Shown here: one piece after another, positions 1-8,063 of the stretch
Position numbering within the stretch: position 1 is the first letter of the stretch
Layout of the letters: every line of letters begins with the position of its first letter
NCBI RefSeq assembly: GCF_004348315.1
Contig: NZ_SMKC01000036.1
Coordinates: 1 to 36,187 of the forward strand
DNA length: 36,187 bases
Reading direction: 5' to 3'
DNA from: Streptomyces sp. 8K308
GTDB lineage: Bacteria; Actinomycetota; Actinomycetes; Streptomycetales; Streptomycetaceae
Program-made: the position numbers and the translations under genes
The notes under the pieces: model-generated
Seen by the model: the letters and a program-made list of their open reading frames with translations, nothing else
Told to the model about the DNA's origin: nothing
Database searches by the model: none

Positions 1-232
1 GGGTAGGAGAGAGCTACGCGGGCGCGGCGGTGCCGCCGCGCGGCGGGGGCGCACTACCGCAGGACCTGCGGTCTCGGCAAGGGATCCCAAGTGTGACGGG
101 AGTCACGGATCTTGATCGCTCGCTGAGCTCGGCTGACCCCGCAGAGAAACCCACCAATTTAATATGTGCAATTGCACGCCCTTGCGAAGGCATCCGGAGG
201 GGTCCTCGCGACCCCGGTGAGCGGGCATGAAA
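1..232. other. Left-edge intergenic stretch without a supported gene
   Basis: No convincing coding frame is visible; the open frames here are arginine/proline-rich by-products of high GC. An AT-rich island lies at about 156-177. On the minus strand it reads as a possible -10 (TATTAA), with the palindrome described separately just upstream. This would suit a leftward promoter for a gene beyond position 1. A small inverted repeat (GTGAC-N4-GTCAC, 93-106) lies further left. The promoter reading is inference from base composition only. Confidence 0.4.
166..177. promoter_or_regulatory. 12-bp palindrome GTGCAATTGCAC, possible operator
   Basis: The dodecamer is perfectly self-complementary and sits in an AT-rich island in otherwise GC-rich DNA. 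A second half-site-like TTGCG follows 11 bp after TTGCA. I do not recognise a specific regulator. It could serve a leftward gene outside the window. BldC itself prefers AT-rich direct repeats, so BldC is not obviously the ligand. Confidence 0.35.
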
Positions 233-264
233 ATCGCGCCGGACTCGGCGGAGTCCGGCGCGAT
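233..264 (-). terminator. Rho-independent terminator of bldC
   Basis: A perfect 14-bp stem (233-246 with 251-264) closes a 4-nt loop. On the minus strand it is followed by a short TTT run. It lies about 55 bp downstream of the bldC stop codon and nothing else ends nearby, so it most likely terminates bldC. Confidence 0.75.
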
Positions 265-318
265 CTGAAGCCAAGCAGGCGGGGTGGGGGCCCCGAAGCC
301 TGGGTCGTGCTCTGTTGC

Positions 319-525
319 TCAGGCCTCGCCGCGCTGCTGCGGGATGCCCGCCAGCAGTGCGCGCACCTCCGCTTCGCGGTAGCGGCGGTGCCCACCGAGC
401 GTGCGGATAGACGTGAGCTTGCCCGCCTTTGCCCAGCGTGTGACCGTTTTCGGGTCCACGCGGAACATCGAGGCAACCTCAGCCGGGGTCAGCAGCGGCT
501 CGGCATCAGGGGTGCGAGCGGCCAT
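319..525 (-). CDS. bldC: BldC, MerR-like developmental transcription regulator
   Basis: A 68-residue protein that is almost entirely a MerR-type winged helix-turn-helix (about residues 10-62, with LTPAEVASMFRVDPKTVTRWA and GGHRRYRE segments) and no effector domain. It matches my memory of Streptomyces BldC nearly residue for residue. BldC is a DNA-binding regulator that delays entry into development and binds cooperatively to AT-rich direct repeats. The ATG at 525 is preceded by a strong GAGGAGG ribosome-binding site. It is monocistronic: about 400 bp lie upstream, a leader hairpin sits just before the ribosome-binding site, and a terminator follows. The next gene, on the same strand, is probably transcribed separately. 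Identification is very secure; the regulatory role in this host is inferred. Confidence 0.97.
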   Translation of the reverse strand: MAARTPDAEPLLTPAEVASMFRVDPKTVTRWAKAGKLTSIRTLGGHRRYREAEVRALLAGIPQQRGEA

Positions 526-541
526 GAGCGGCCTCCTCGGG

Positions 542-563
542 AGAACCGAACCATCACGGTTCT
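542..563 (-). promoter_or_regulatory. Stem-loop in the bldC 5' leader
   Basis: On the minus strand AGAACCG, an 8-nt loop and CGGTTCT form a 7-bp hairpin that ends a few bases before the GAGGAGG ribosome-binding site of bldC. It may be an RNA structure affecting translation or mRNA stability, or a DNA operator. The sequence does not tell which. Confidence 0.4.
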
Positions 564-930
564 TTCCTCTAAATTCTGCACCTTGACCCGCGTTGCCCGA
601 AATGACAGGCGCGGGTCGAGTCGGTTATAGGACGAACGGCTTGTCCTCGGCACTACAACTACACCATCCGTCCAGCCTGGTCGGCCAAACCGATGGAATT
701 GCCCTCTCAGGTGTTCAACCTTGGTGGAAGCCGACTGGAACATGCCATAACGGACAGTTACCCAATCTCTACGATCAGTCACCCCGTGTTGGCCGGCCAT
801 CGCGCCCACCCAGGAAGGAGCCCCGCCGAGCTCGTTGTCCTATTTTGACACGAGGAGACTACTTGAAGGCAAGAGTTCCTTACAGTGCCATCCATCACGC
901 TTGGGGCTTTAGTCCCACCTAAGGAGCGGA
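564..930. other. Long bldC upstream region, no gene seen
   Basis: No frame here has convincing codon usage. The stretch is less GC-rich than its surroundings and holds several AT patches (around 570-580, 630, 840-870), as expected of a complex promoter region for bldC on the minus strand. ATAGGAC near 627 and GTCCTAT near 838 form a widely spaced inverted repeat. I could not assign a -35/-10 pair with confidence, and a small RNA cannot be excluded. Confidence 0.4.
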
Positions 931-1776
931 TCAGCTGGCGAACTGGCGCTCGCGGATCGTCAGCCAACGATCGGTGAGCTCCTCGTAAAGCCGGGTCGCC
1001 CGCTCCACGTCCCCCGCGGCGAGCGCGGCCAGCCCCTCGGTGACCTCCGCCACCGAGTGGTCAGCCGCCAACTGGTCTTCGGAGATCGTATAGATCAATC
1101 CGCCGTAGTCCAGTTCGACAAGTGACCTGGGGTGGAACTCCTCGAGCCACCGTCCCACATCGGTCAGCGCCTCCACCATCGGCCCCTCGGGCATCGCCTC
1201 CCGCACCGTGCGCAGACCGCGCGCCACCCGCCGCCGCGCCTGGACCATCGGCGTCCGGTACACGAGCGCCGGCTCGTCGGCGCCTGGCCCCGAGCCGTCC
1301 CCCGCCTTGCGGAAGATCCGCTCCTCGTCCGCGAACAGCGCGAACCAGCGGACCGGGACGTGCCACAGCGCCGACCTGATCCACGGCCGCGCGTCCGGAT
1401 TGTGCTCCCGCCAACGGTCGTACTCCTCGGCCGCGCTCCGCCGCGCCCCGGGCGGCAGCGCGAGGTCCACCACCGCCTGCGGCATCAGCCAGTGCCCCAC
1501 GTCGCCGAGCGCCTGCCAGGAGCGCAGCCTGGTCCACCACGGGCACACGCAGACGACCCCGTCCACCGTGGCCACGAAGGCGTCCGCGCTCTCCGCCGCC
1601 GGCGCCACCCGGACCGGCCGCGCGATCAGGGCTGCCAGCGCCGCCCGCACCTCGTCCTGCGCGGTGGGCAGCCGCTCACGCCGCGCGTACCCGGCCCAGT
1701 GCGAACGCTCGGGCTCCGGGAAGGCCGCCAGCGGCTCGTAGACCCGGAGATACGCCGCGTAGGGAACCTTGGGCAC
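931..1776 (-). CDS. Conserved actinobacterial hypothetical protein next to bldC
   Basis: About 281 residues, soluble, rich in tryptophan and acidic residues, with no signal peptide or membrane segment. It opens with a PKVPYAAYLRVYEPLAAF-like segment and contains a CVCPWWTRLRSWQALGD stretch near residue 100 and a PVRWFALFADEERIF stretch near residue 165. I do not recognise a domain or enzymatic motif. I chose the GTG at 1776 because GGAGG lies 4 nt upstream and homologues, as I remember them, begin with the PKVPYAAYL segment. An in-frame ATG at 1812 would add 12 residues but has only a poor ribosome-binding site. It is divergent from the amino acid dehydrogenase gene. Its constant place beside bldC in relatives suggests a housekeeping or developmental role, unproven. 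Confidence 0.75.
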   Translation of the reverse strand: MPKVPYAAYLRVYEPLAAFPEPERSHWAGYARRERLPTAQDEVRAALAALIARPVRVAPAAESADAFVATVDGVVCVCPWWTRLRSWQALGDVGHWLMPQAVVDLALPPGARRSAAEEYDRWREHNPDARPWIRSALWHVPVRWFALFADEERIFRKAGDGSGPGADEPALVYRTPMVQARRRVARGLRTVREAMPEGPMVEALTDVGRWLEEFHPRSLVELDYGGLIYTISEDQLAADHSVAEVTEGLAALAAGDVERATRLYEELTDRWLTIRERQFAS

Positions 1777-1821
1777 ACTGCCTCCCGCATCCTCGGGGCC
1801 GCCCTCAGCCATCGTCGACCC

Positions 1822-1863
1822 CCGCTCGTGTCCCCCCGCTCGTGTCCCCCCGATCGTGTCAGT
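1822..1863. repeat. Three 14-bp direct repeats carrying GACAC boxes in a divergent promoter region
   Basis: Units starting at 1822, 1836 and 1850 repeat with exact 14-bp periodicity; the third is slightly diverged. Each contains GTGTC (1828, 1842, 1856), which is GACAC on the minus strand. They lie upstream of the leftward hypothetical gene and about 130 bp upstream of the dehydrogenase start. GACAC is the core of the sporulation regulator WhiA's site in Streptomyces. The link here is inference. Confidence 0.5.
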
Positions 1864-1992
1864 CACCGGAAGACCCCGGTACCCGGCATCCGGTGCCGGC
1901 CGTAGTCTCATCTCATCGGGAACACAACACCGCCCTCCAGGCCAGATCCGCCGCGGAGGGCGTCCAGACCGCGATACGCAGGAGTCACCACC

Positions 1993-3129
1993 GTGACCGA
2001 CGTACGTCCCGCTGTCAGCGTCGACAGCAGCGCAGCGCCCGGGCCGACCAGCGCCCTCGAACTCCTCTTCGCCTCCGAGCAGGGCGGCCACGAGCGTGTC
2101 CTGCTCTGCCAGGACCGGCCCACCGGCCTCCGGGCCGTCATCGCCGTCCACTCCACCGCGCTGGGGCCCGCCCTGGGCGGCACCCGCTTCCACGCCTACC
2201 CGGGTGCCCCGAGCCCCGCTGAGGCCGCCGTCCGCGACGCCCTCAACCTCTCGCGCGGCATGAGCTACAAGAACGCGCTCGCCGGCCTCGCGCACGGCGG
2301 CGGCAAGGCCGTGATCATCGGCGATCCGGCCCGCCTGAAGACCGAGGAACTGCTGCTCGCCTACGGCCGCTTCGTCGCCTCGCTCGAAGGCCGCTACGTC
2401 ACCGCCTGCGACGTCGGCACCTACGTCCAGGACATGGACGTGATCGCCCGCGAGTGCCGCTGGACCACGGGCCGCTCCCCCGAGCAGGGCGGCGCCGGCG
2501 ACTCCTCGGTGCTCACCGCGTTCGGCGTCTTCCAGGGCATGCGGGCCTCGGCCGAGTACCGCTGGGGCTCGCCTGACCTGGCCGACCGCACGGTCGGCGT
2601 GGCCGGCGTGGGCAAGGTCGGCCACCTGCTCGTCGACCACCTGCTCGAGGCCGGCGCCCGGGTGGTGATCACCGACGTCGACCAGGCCGCCGTGCGCCGC
2701 GTCCTCGACGCCCACCCCGAGCGGGTCACCACCGCGGCCGACGTCGATGCCCTGATCCGGACCCCCGGGCTTGACATCTACGCCCCCTGCGCCCTCGGCG
2801 GCGCGCTCGACGACCGGACCGTGCGGGTGCTGACCGCCGGCATCGTCTGCGGCGCGGCCAACAACCAACTCGACCACCCGGGCGTCGAGAAGGACCTCGC
2901 CGACCGCGGCATCCTCTACGCGCCGGACTACGTGGTGAACTCCGGCGGCGTCATCCAGGTCGCGGACGAGCTCCACGGCTTTGACTTCGCTCGTGCGAAG
3001 GCAAAGGCCGCGCTGATCCACGAGACCACCCTGGAGATCTTCGAGCGGGCCAGCGCCGAGGGCGTCCCCCCTGCTGTGGCGGCCGACCGGCTGGCCGAGC
3101 ACCGAATGGCCCAGGCCGCCGGCCGCTGA
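1993..3129 (+). CDS. vdh: Glu/Leu/Phe/Val dehydrogenase (leucine/valine dehydrogenase type)
   Basis: NAD-dependent oxidative deamination of branched-chain amino acids to 2-oxoacids, feeding catabolism and branched fatty acid or polyketide precursors; cytoplasmic. The 378-residue length suits leucine/valine dehydrogenases rather than glutamate dehydrogenase. The N-terminal dimerisation/substrate domain has [10 protein letters not shown] (Lys93) and [12 protein letters not shown] (catalytic Lys105). A Rossmann fold starts near residue 200 (VAGVGKVG), followed by a conserved AANNQL segment. The GTG start at 1993 has AGGAG 8 nt upstream. The name valine dehydrogenase rests on synteny with the Streptomyces vdh region as I remember it; leucine versus valine preference cannot be read from sequence. 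It is transcribed away from the bldC-side hypothetical and is followed by DUF3073 with its own intergenic region. Confidence 0.93.
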   Translation: MTDVRPAVSVDSSAAPGPTSALELLFASEQGGHERVLLCQDRPTGLRAVIAVHSTALGPALGGTRFHAYPGAPSPAEAAVRDALNLSRGMSYKNALAGLAHGGGKAVIIGDPARLKTEELLLAYGRFVASLEGRYVTACDVGTYVQDMDVIARECRWTTGRSPEQGGAGDSSVLTAFGVFQGMRASAEYRWGSPDLADRTVGVAGVGKVGHLLVDHLLEAGARVVITDVDQAAVRRVLDAHPERVTTAADVDALIRTPGLDIYAPCALGGALDDRTVRVLTAGIVCGAANNQLDHPGVEKDLADRGILYAPDYVVNSGGVIQVADELHGFDFARAKAKAALIHETTLEIFERASAEGVPPAVAADRLAEHRMAQAAGR

Positions 3130-3392
3130 TCGGCCATTTGCGTAAGACATGTCACCCCCCTCATGCGGGGCGTGTCGAGAAAGAAGGTAAAATCGCCGCT
3201 GACCAGCAAAGAGAGGGTCATCGGGCGACGATCGGGCGACCCGGGTCCTGCGGACGACGTACCGTAGGCCCGCGGAAGCAGGTACGGTTGAAGGCCGATG
3301 GATCGGGCGCTCGTCCGAGGGCCCGCTCTCAATCATGAACGGATGTCAACACTCCGGGGCCGCAGGGTCCCGTCGTTGAGGGGGTCGAGCCA

Positions 3393-3668
3393 ATGGGGCG
3401 CGGCCGGGCCAAGGCCAAGCAGACGAAGGTCGCCCGCCAGCTGAAGTACAACAGCGGCCGGACGGACCTTTCCCGTCTGGCCGAAGAGCTGGGTGCATCA
3501 AAGCCTGACCAGGCGCCGACGAACGGCGAGCAGGTCGAGGACGACGAAGAGCTGGACGACGACCTGTACGCACGGTACGCGGAGATGTACAACGACGAGG
3601 AGGACGAGGAGGACGGCGACGAGCCGTCCACCAACGGTCACTCCTCCTCCAAACGGCGCGGCGCCTGA
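3393..3668 (+). CDS. DUF3073 family small acidic protein
   Basis: A 91-residue protein with the DUF3073 signature: a basic N-terminus (MGRGRAKAKQTKVARQLKY, residues 1-19), a short amphipathic segment, then a very acidic region (about residues 48-77, runs of D and E) and a basic tail. There is no membrane segment. Function is unknown; the charge layout suggests a nucleic-acid- or ribosome-associated or largely disordered protein. Start ATG 3393 follows a GAGGGGG ribosome-binding site. It sits convergent to purM, as it does beside the purF-purM genes in other actinobacteria from memory. It ends ahead of a strong bidirectional terminator. Confidence 0.9.
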   Translation: MGRGRAKAKQTKVARQLKYNSGRTDLSRLAEELGASKPDQAPTNGEQVEDDEELDDDLYARYAEMYNDEEDEEDGDEPSTNGHSSSKRRGA

Positions 3669-3720
3669 CCAGCGCCTCCGACCGCCGGTCAGCCGGCCGG
3701 TCGCCGACCCGCGATCGAGC

Positions 3721-3786
3721 CAACTGAGCCACCCGGGAGAACGAGCTCCCCGCCCCGGTCCGGTTTCGCCGGACCGGGCTCAGTTG
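3721..3786. terminator. Nested bidirectional terminator between DUF3073 and purM
   Basis: An inner perfect 10-bp hairpin (3754-3763 with 3769-3778, loop TTTCG) is nested in an outer 10-bp inverted repeat (3721-3730 with 3777-3786), sharing two bases. A third small hairpin (GGGAG...CTCCC) lies between them near 3733-3749. It lies between two convergent genes and should stop transcription from both sides. The two stems can only partly form together, so alternative folds are possible. Confidence 0.75.
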
Positions 3787-3815
3787 TGTCGTGCCGCCTG
3801 CGGCCCCGCACATGG

Positions 3816-4895
3816 TTACCGCGCGTAGTCCCCGGTGAGCGTGGCGGCGTCCGCGCCGTCCTCCCGGGCCACGACCTCGCCGGCCACCCAGGCCGGCACG
3901 CCCCGCGCCGCGAGCGCGGCCAGCGCCTCGTCGGCGGATGCCTGGGGCACCACGGCCACCATCCCGACGCCCATGTTGAGCGTGCGCTCCAGCTCGCCGC
4001 GCGCCACCCCGCCGGCCGCGCCGACCACGTCGAACACGGGCGCCGGCGCCCAGCTGCCCCGGTCGATCACGGCGGCCAGACCGTCAGGGATGACCCGGGC
4101 CACGTTGCTCGCCAGGCCACCGCCCGTGATGTGGGCGAACGCGTGCACCTCGGTGGCGCGGGCCAGCGCCAGGCAGTCGAGCGAGTAGATCCTGGTCGGC
4201 TCGAGCAGCTCCTCGCCCAGCGTCCTGCCGAACTCGGGTACGTGCCGCTCGATGGACCAGCCCGCCAGGTCGAAGAAGACGTGCCGCACCAGCGAGTACC
4301 CGTTGGAGTGAAGGCCGGAGGAGGCGAGCGCGACGATCACGTCGCCCGCCCTGACACGCTCCGCGCCCAACAGCGCGTCCGCCTCGACGACGCCGGTGCC
4401 GGCGCCCGCCAGGTCGTACTCCTCGGGCCCGAGCAGCCCCGGGTGCTCGGCCGTCTCGCCGCCGACCAGCGCGCAGCCGGCCAGCGCGCAGCCCTCCGCG
4501 ATGCCCTTGACGATGGCGGCGACCCGCTCCGGGTAGACCTTGCCGACGCAGACGTAGTCGGTCATGAACAGCGGCTCGGCGCCGCAGACCACCAGGTCGT
4601 CCACCACCATGGCGACCAGGTCGCGGCCGATCGTGTCATGCACGTCCATCCGCTGGGCGACGGCCACCTTGGTGCCGACGCCGTCGGTGGCCGAGGCGAG
4701 CAGCGGGCGCCGGTAGCTCTTGAGCGCCGAGGCGTCGAAGAGGCCGGCGAAACCGCCGATGGCGCCCACGCTCTCCGGCCGCTGGGCCTTGGCGACCCAG
4801 GCGCGCATCAGCTCGACGGCCGTCTCGCCGGCCTCGATGTCGACTCCCGCCGCCGCGTAGCTGACACCACTGACACCGGACGCGTTCTCTGTCAT
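3816..4895 (-). CDS. purM: Phosphoribosylformylglycinamidine cyclo-ligase (AIR synthetase)
   Basis: Catalyses ATP-dependent closure of FGAM to AIR, step 5 of purine synthesis. The 359-residue protein has the PurM/SelD fold signatures: SYAAAGVDIEAGE near the N-terminus, SATDGVGTKV (about residues 67-76) for ATP/substrate binding, GGETAEHPG, SSGLHSNGYSLVR, and ITGGGLASN in the C-terminal AIRS_C domain. Start ATG 4895 gives the usual MTENASGVS-like N-terminus with a weak AGAGAG upstream. It lies 41 bp downstream of purF on the same strand and is probably co-transcribed with it. Product and start are both secure. Confidence 0.97.
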   Translation of the reverse strand: MTENASGVSGVSYAAAGVDIEAGETAVELMRAWVAKAQRPESVGAIGGFAGLFDASALKSYRRPLLASATDGVGTKVAVAQRMDVHDTIGRDLVAMVVDDLVVCGAEPLFMTDYVCVGKVYPERVAAIVKGIAEGCALAGCALVGGETAEHPGLLGPEEYDLAGAGTGVVEADALLGAERVRAGDVIVALASSGLHSNGYSLVRHVFFDLAGWSIERHVPEFGRTLGEELLEPTRIYSLDCLALARATEVHAFAHITGGGLASNVARVIPDGLAAVIDRGSWAPAPVFDVVGAAGGVARGELERTLNMGVGMVAVVPQASADEALAALAARGVPAWVAGEVVAREDGADAATLTGDYAR

Positions 4896-4936
4896 CGGAT
4901 CTCTCTGACTGCTGGGTGGTGGGGCGTGCGCCCCGC

Positions 4937-6502
4937 TTACGGGCGGCGCAGGGCGTCGCTCGCGCCGGGCCCTGTCGCCAGCAGCGGAAGCGTGAGCCGC
5001 TCGCGCTCCGCACGCTCCCGGTCGGCGTCGGCCGGCTGCTCGAGCACGTCCTTGCCGAGCAGCGCCGGGTCGGGCAGCTCCATGGGGTAGACGCCGTCGA
5101 AGCAGGCGCGGCACAGGTCGGGCTTGGCGATCGTGGTGGCCTCGACCATCGCGTCGAGCGAGATGTAGGCCAGCGAGTCGGCGCCGAGCGAGGTGCCGAT
5201 CTCCTCGACCGTCAGGCCGTTGGCGATGAGCTCGGCGCGGGTGGCGAAGTCGATGCCGAAGAAGCAGGGCCACTTGATCGGCGGCGAGCTGATCCGCACG
5301 TGGACCTCGGCGGCGCCGGCCTCGCGGAGCATCCTGACCAGGGCCCGCTGGGTGTTGCCGCGGACGATGGAGTCGTCGACGACGACCAGGCGCTTGCCGC
5401 GGATGACCTCCTTCAGCGGGTTCAGCTTCAGCCTGATGCCCAGCTGTCTGATGGTCTGGCTGGGCTGGATGAAGGTGCGGCCGACGTAGGAGTTCTTGAC
5501 CAGGCCCGAACCGTAGGGAATGCCGCTCGCCTCGGCGTACCCGATGGCCGCCGGGGTGCCGGACTCCGGCGTCGATATCACCAGGTCGGCGTCGACCGGG
5601 GCCTCCGCGGCGAGCCGGCGGCCCATCTCGACCCGGGAGAGGTAGACGTTCCGCCCGGCGATGTCCGTGTCGGGGCGCGCCAGGTACACGTACTCGAAAA
5701 CACAGCCGCGAGGCTTCGCTTCCGCGAATCGCGATGCGCGGAGCCCGCTCTCGTCGATCGCGATCAGCTCGCCCGGCTCGATCTCCCGGACCACCGAGGC
5801 GCCCACGATGTCCAGCGCCGCGGTCTCCGAGGCGACCACCCAGCCACGCTCGAGGCGGCCGAGCACCAGCGGCCGGAAGCCCTGCGGGTCGCGGGCCGCG
5901 TAGAGGGTGCCCTCGTCCATGAAGACGAAGCTGTAGGCGCCCGAGACCCTGGGCAGGACGAGCGGCGCCGCCTGCTCCACGGTCAGCGGCGTGCCGTCCT
6001 CGGCCCGCTGGCCGGCGAGCAGCGCCGTGACCAGGTCGGTGTCGTTGGTGACGGCCACGCGGTGGCGCGGCCCGCGGTCGTCGGGGAGCTCGGCCACCAG
6101 CTCGGCGAGCTCCGCGGTGTTGACCAGGTTGCCGTTGTGGCCGAGCGCGATCGAGCCGTGCCCGGTGGCACGGAAGGTCGGCTGGGCGTTCTCCCAGGTC
6201 GGGGCCCCGGTGGTCGAGTACCGGGTGTGGCCCACGGCGATATGGCCCGGGAGGGAAGAGAGGGAGGTCTCGTCGAAGACCTGGGAGACCAGGCCCATGT
6301 CCTTGAAGACCAGGATCTTGGAGCCGTCGCTCACCGCGATGCCCGCGGACTCCTGCCCGCGGTGCTGCAATGCGTAAAGGCCGAAGTAGGTGAGCTTGGC
6401 GACCTCCTCGCCCGGGGCCCAGACGCCGAAGACGCCGCAGGCGTCCCTCGGGCCTCGTTCTCCGGGGTCAAGGTCGTGGCTGAGTCGTCCATCACCACGC
6501 AC
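4937..6502 (-). CDS. purF: Amidophosphoribosyltransferase (Fe-S type)
   Basis: Committed step of purine synthesis: glutamine plus PRPP to phosphoribosylamine. 521 residues. An N-terminal propeptide precedes the Ntn nucleophile Cys22 (RDACGVFGVW). The glutaminase domain continues through GLYALQHRGQESAG and HTRYSTTG. The phosphoribosyltransferase domain has the PRPP loop VVVDDSIVRGNT. The cysteines expected for a 4Fe-4S cluster are present (RGCVFEY, WPCFFG, and the CRAC pair near the end), so this is the Bacillus-like metalloenzyme class. The GTG at 6502 gives the conserved MRGDGRLSHD start, although no clear ribosome-binding site precedes it. It heads the purF-purM pair. No purine riboswitch is visible upstream. 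Confidence 0.97.
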   Translation of the reverse strand: MRGDGRLSHDLDPGERGPRDACGVFGVWAPGEEVAKLTYFGLYALQHRGQESAGIAVSDGSKILVFKDMGLVSQVFDETSLSSLPGHIAVGHTRYSTTGAPTWENAQPTFRATGHGSIALGHNGNLVNTAELAELVAELPDDRGPRHRVAVTNDTDLVTALLAGQRAEDGTPLTVEQAAPLVLPRVSGAYSFVFMDEGTLYAARDPQGFRPLVLGRLERGWVVASETAALDIVGASVVREIEPGELIAIDESGLRASRFAEAKPRGCVFEYVYLARPDTDIAGRNVYLSRVEMGRRLAAEAPVDADLVISTPESGTPAAIGYAEASGIPYGSGLVKNSYVGRTFIQPSQTIRQLGIRLKLNPLKEVIRGKRLVVVDDSIVRGNTQRALVRMLREAGAAEVHVRISSPPIKWPCFFGIDFATRAELIANGLTVEEIGTSLGADSLAYISLDAMVEATTIAKPDLCRACFDGVYPMELPDPALLGKDVLEQPADADRERAERERLTLPLLATGPGASDALRRP

Positions 6503-6604
6503 ACGTCGAGTCTAGGCCAGGATCCCGGGGGCGCGAGAACCCCGCGATTGTGAGACATGCCCCATACGGAACGCGTGTGGGACGGGATGGACAACGGGTT
6601 GCGA

Positions 6605-7354
6605 TCAGCCGAGCACGGGCAGTTCCCTGGCGAGCGCCGCGGCCCGCTCGCCGCTGGCCCGCAGCCGGCCGCTGTTGGTGGCCGCGTCCCAGCTGACCCG
6701 CCCGGTGGCGAGCCGCAGCCAGGTCACCGGGTCGGTCTCCACCACGTTGGGCGGGGTGCCGCGGGTGTGCCGGGGCCCGGCCAGGCACTGGACGGCGGCG
6801 AACGGCGGGATCCTGACCTCGGTGGAGGCGCCCGGCGCCTTGGCCGCGAGCGCGTCGGCGAGCACCCGGGTGGTGATGGCGAGCGCGCCCCGGTCGAGCC
6901 GCACGGGGCGCGCCGTGGCGCGGGTCAGGTCGTCGCTGTGCAGGGTGAGCTCGACGATGCGGGTGACGGTGAAGTCCACGGCGCGCATGGCGCCCAGGTG
7001 GTGCGGGATCAGCACGTCCTCGCGGACGCCCGTGTCCACCACGGCCTCCATCTCCTCGGCGGCCGCGCTGATCACGTCGGCGTCCGCGGTGTCCCGCTCC
7101 TCGTGCACGGTGGCGGCGACCCAGTCGGTGACGTCGACCTGGGCGCGTGCGGCCGCGGGCGCGGGCTCGGCGAGCAGCTTGGGCAGCGCGTCGATCTGCC
7201 GGGCGAGGTGCCCGAGCAGCGTGGCGAGCTCGGCCTGCCGCTCGGCCGGCAGCTCCCGCACGGCCGACCGTACGAACTCGACCTGCGCGAGCAGCGCGTC
7301 GCGGACCCGATCGGGATGGTAGGCGCGGGGCTTGCGTCGGACTGCACCAGACAT
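6605..7354 (-). CDS. Maleylpyruvate isomerase/sterol-carrier family protein (MDMPI_N-like)
   Basis: About 249 residues. The N-terminal half resembles the mycothiol-dependent maleylpyruvate isomerase metal-binding helical bundle (VAATVHEERDTAD and DFTVTRIVELTLHSDDL, with the helix-bundle histidines). The C-terminal 90 residues resemble the small actinobacterial SCP-like domain (DPVTWLRLATGRVSWD). Members are often annotated as sterol carrier family proteins and occur next to purF in actinobacteria, from memory. A mycothiol-linked or DinB-like thiol/metal role is possible, but the substrate is unknown. ATG 7354 is preferred over a GTG at 7393, which would add 13 basic residues. Neither has a good ribosome-binding site, so a leaderless message is plausible. 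Confidence 0.8.
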   Translation of the reverse strand: MSGAVRRKPRAYHPDRVRDALLAQVEFVRSAVRELPAERQAELATLLGHLARQIDALPKLLAEPAPAAARAQVDVTDWVAATVHEERDTADADVISAAAEEMEAVVDTGVREDVLIPHHLGAMRAVDFTVTRIVELTLHSDDLTRATARPVRLDRGALAITTRVLADALAAKAPGASTEVRIPPFAAVQCLAGPRHTRGTPPNVVETDPVTWLRLATGRVSWDAATNSGRLRASGERAAALARELPVLG

Positions 7355-7559
7355 GTCAGGGAGCTTACGACGGTGGGACGGGCGGCGTCCCACCCATAAC
7401 GCCTCCGACGCGCGGTCAGGATGTCGAGGCCGGATCGACGAGGCGGTCGCCGGTCCCGGGCCCGACGCCGGTTGGTGCCGCTGCCGCGGTAGCCCGCTCG
7501 GCGCCGATTCATACTGTTATGAGCTGAATGCCTCCGTGGATCCCGGGTACCTCGGCCCC

Positions 7560-8048
7560 ATGACTGGTATGGAGGACACCTACGAGAACCCCGCCCAGGA
7601 CGGCTTCCACCTGCGGAGCCCCGCGTTCGACGACCGGGAGACCATTCCGCCCAGATTCTCGGCCGACGGCGGCAACGTGTCGCCGCCGCTGAGCTGGAGC
7701 AGGCCCCCGGCCGGCACCCAGGAGCTGGCGCTGCTGTGCGAGGACCCGGACGCGCCCTCGGGCACGTTCGTGCACTGGCTGGTCACGGACATCGATCCGG
7801 GCACCCGCGGGGTCACGGAGGGCGAGCTGCCGGCGGGCGGCAAGGCGCACGCCAACACCATGGGCGACCACGGCTGGGACGGCCCGCGCCCGCCGGTCGG
7901 CGACGCGGCGCACCGCTACCGGTTCCGGCTGTACGCGCTGCCGTTCCACATCCCGATCCCGGACCACGCCTCGGCCTCCGAGGTGCACCGGGCGCTGGAC
8001 GACGAGCGGCTCGCCGAATCCACGCTGACCGGCCTCTACCAGCGGTAG
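7560..8048 (+). CDS. YbhB/YbcL family Raf kinase inhibitor-like protein (PEBP)
   Basis: A 162-residue phosphatidylethanolamine-binding-protein fold with the expected motifs: SPAFDDRETIPPRFSADGGNVSPPLSW (about residues 18-43), EDPDAPSGTFVHWLV (the anion-binding D-P-D-x-P and H), and GPRPP...HRYRFRLYAL. Bacterial members are cytoplasmic or periplasmic and have no well-defined substrate; no signal peptide is seen here. The ATG at 7560 or one three codons later could start it; neither has a clear ribosome-binding site. It is followed immediately by a basic protein gene (same strand, 15 bp or less), so the two probably form an operon. It is divergent from the MDMPI-like gene. Confidence 0.88.
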   Translation: MTGMEDTYENPAQDGFHLRSPAFDDRETIPPRFSADGGNVSPPLSWSRPPAGTQELALLCEDPDAPSGTFVHWLVTDIDPGTRGVTEGELPAGGKAHANTMGDHGWDGPRPPVGDAAHRYRFRLYALPFHIPIPDHASASEVHRALDDERLAESTLTGLYQR

Positions 8049-8063
8049 GTGGTGACGGATGAC

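Noticed and set aside
931..3336. An 801-codon open frame on the minus strand spanning the bldC-side hypothetical and the dehydrogenase
   Set aside because: Only its last part (to about 1776) has sensible protein character; the rest is the antisense of the well-identified dehydrogenase and reads as low-complexity G/A/V/R.
3786..6553. Long plus-strand open frames opposite purM and purF
   Set aside because: Their translations are repetitive R/G/A/V sequences antisense to conserved enzymes, the usual high-GC artefact.
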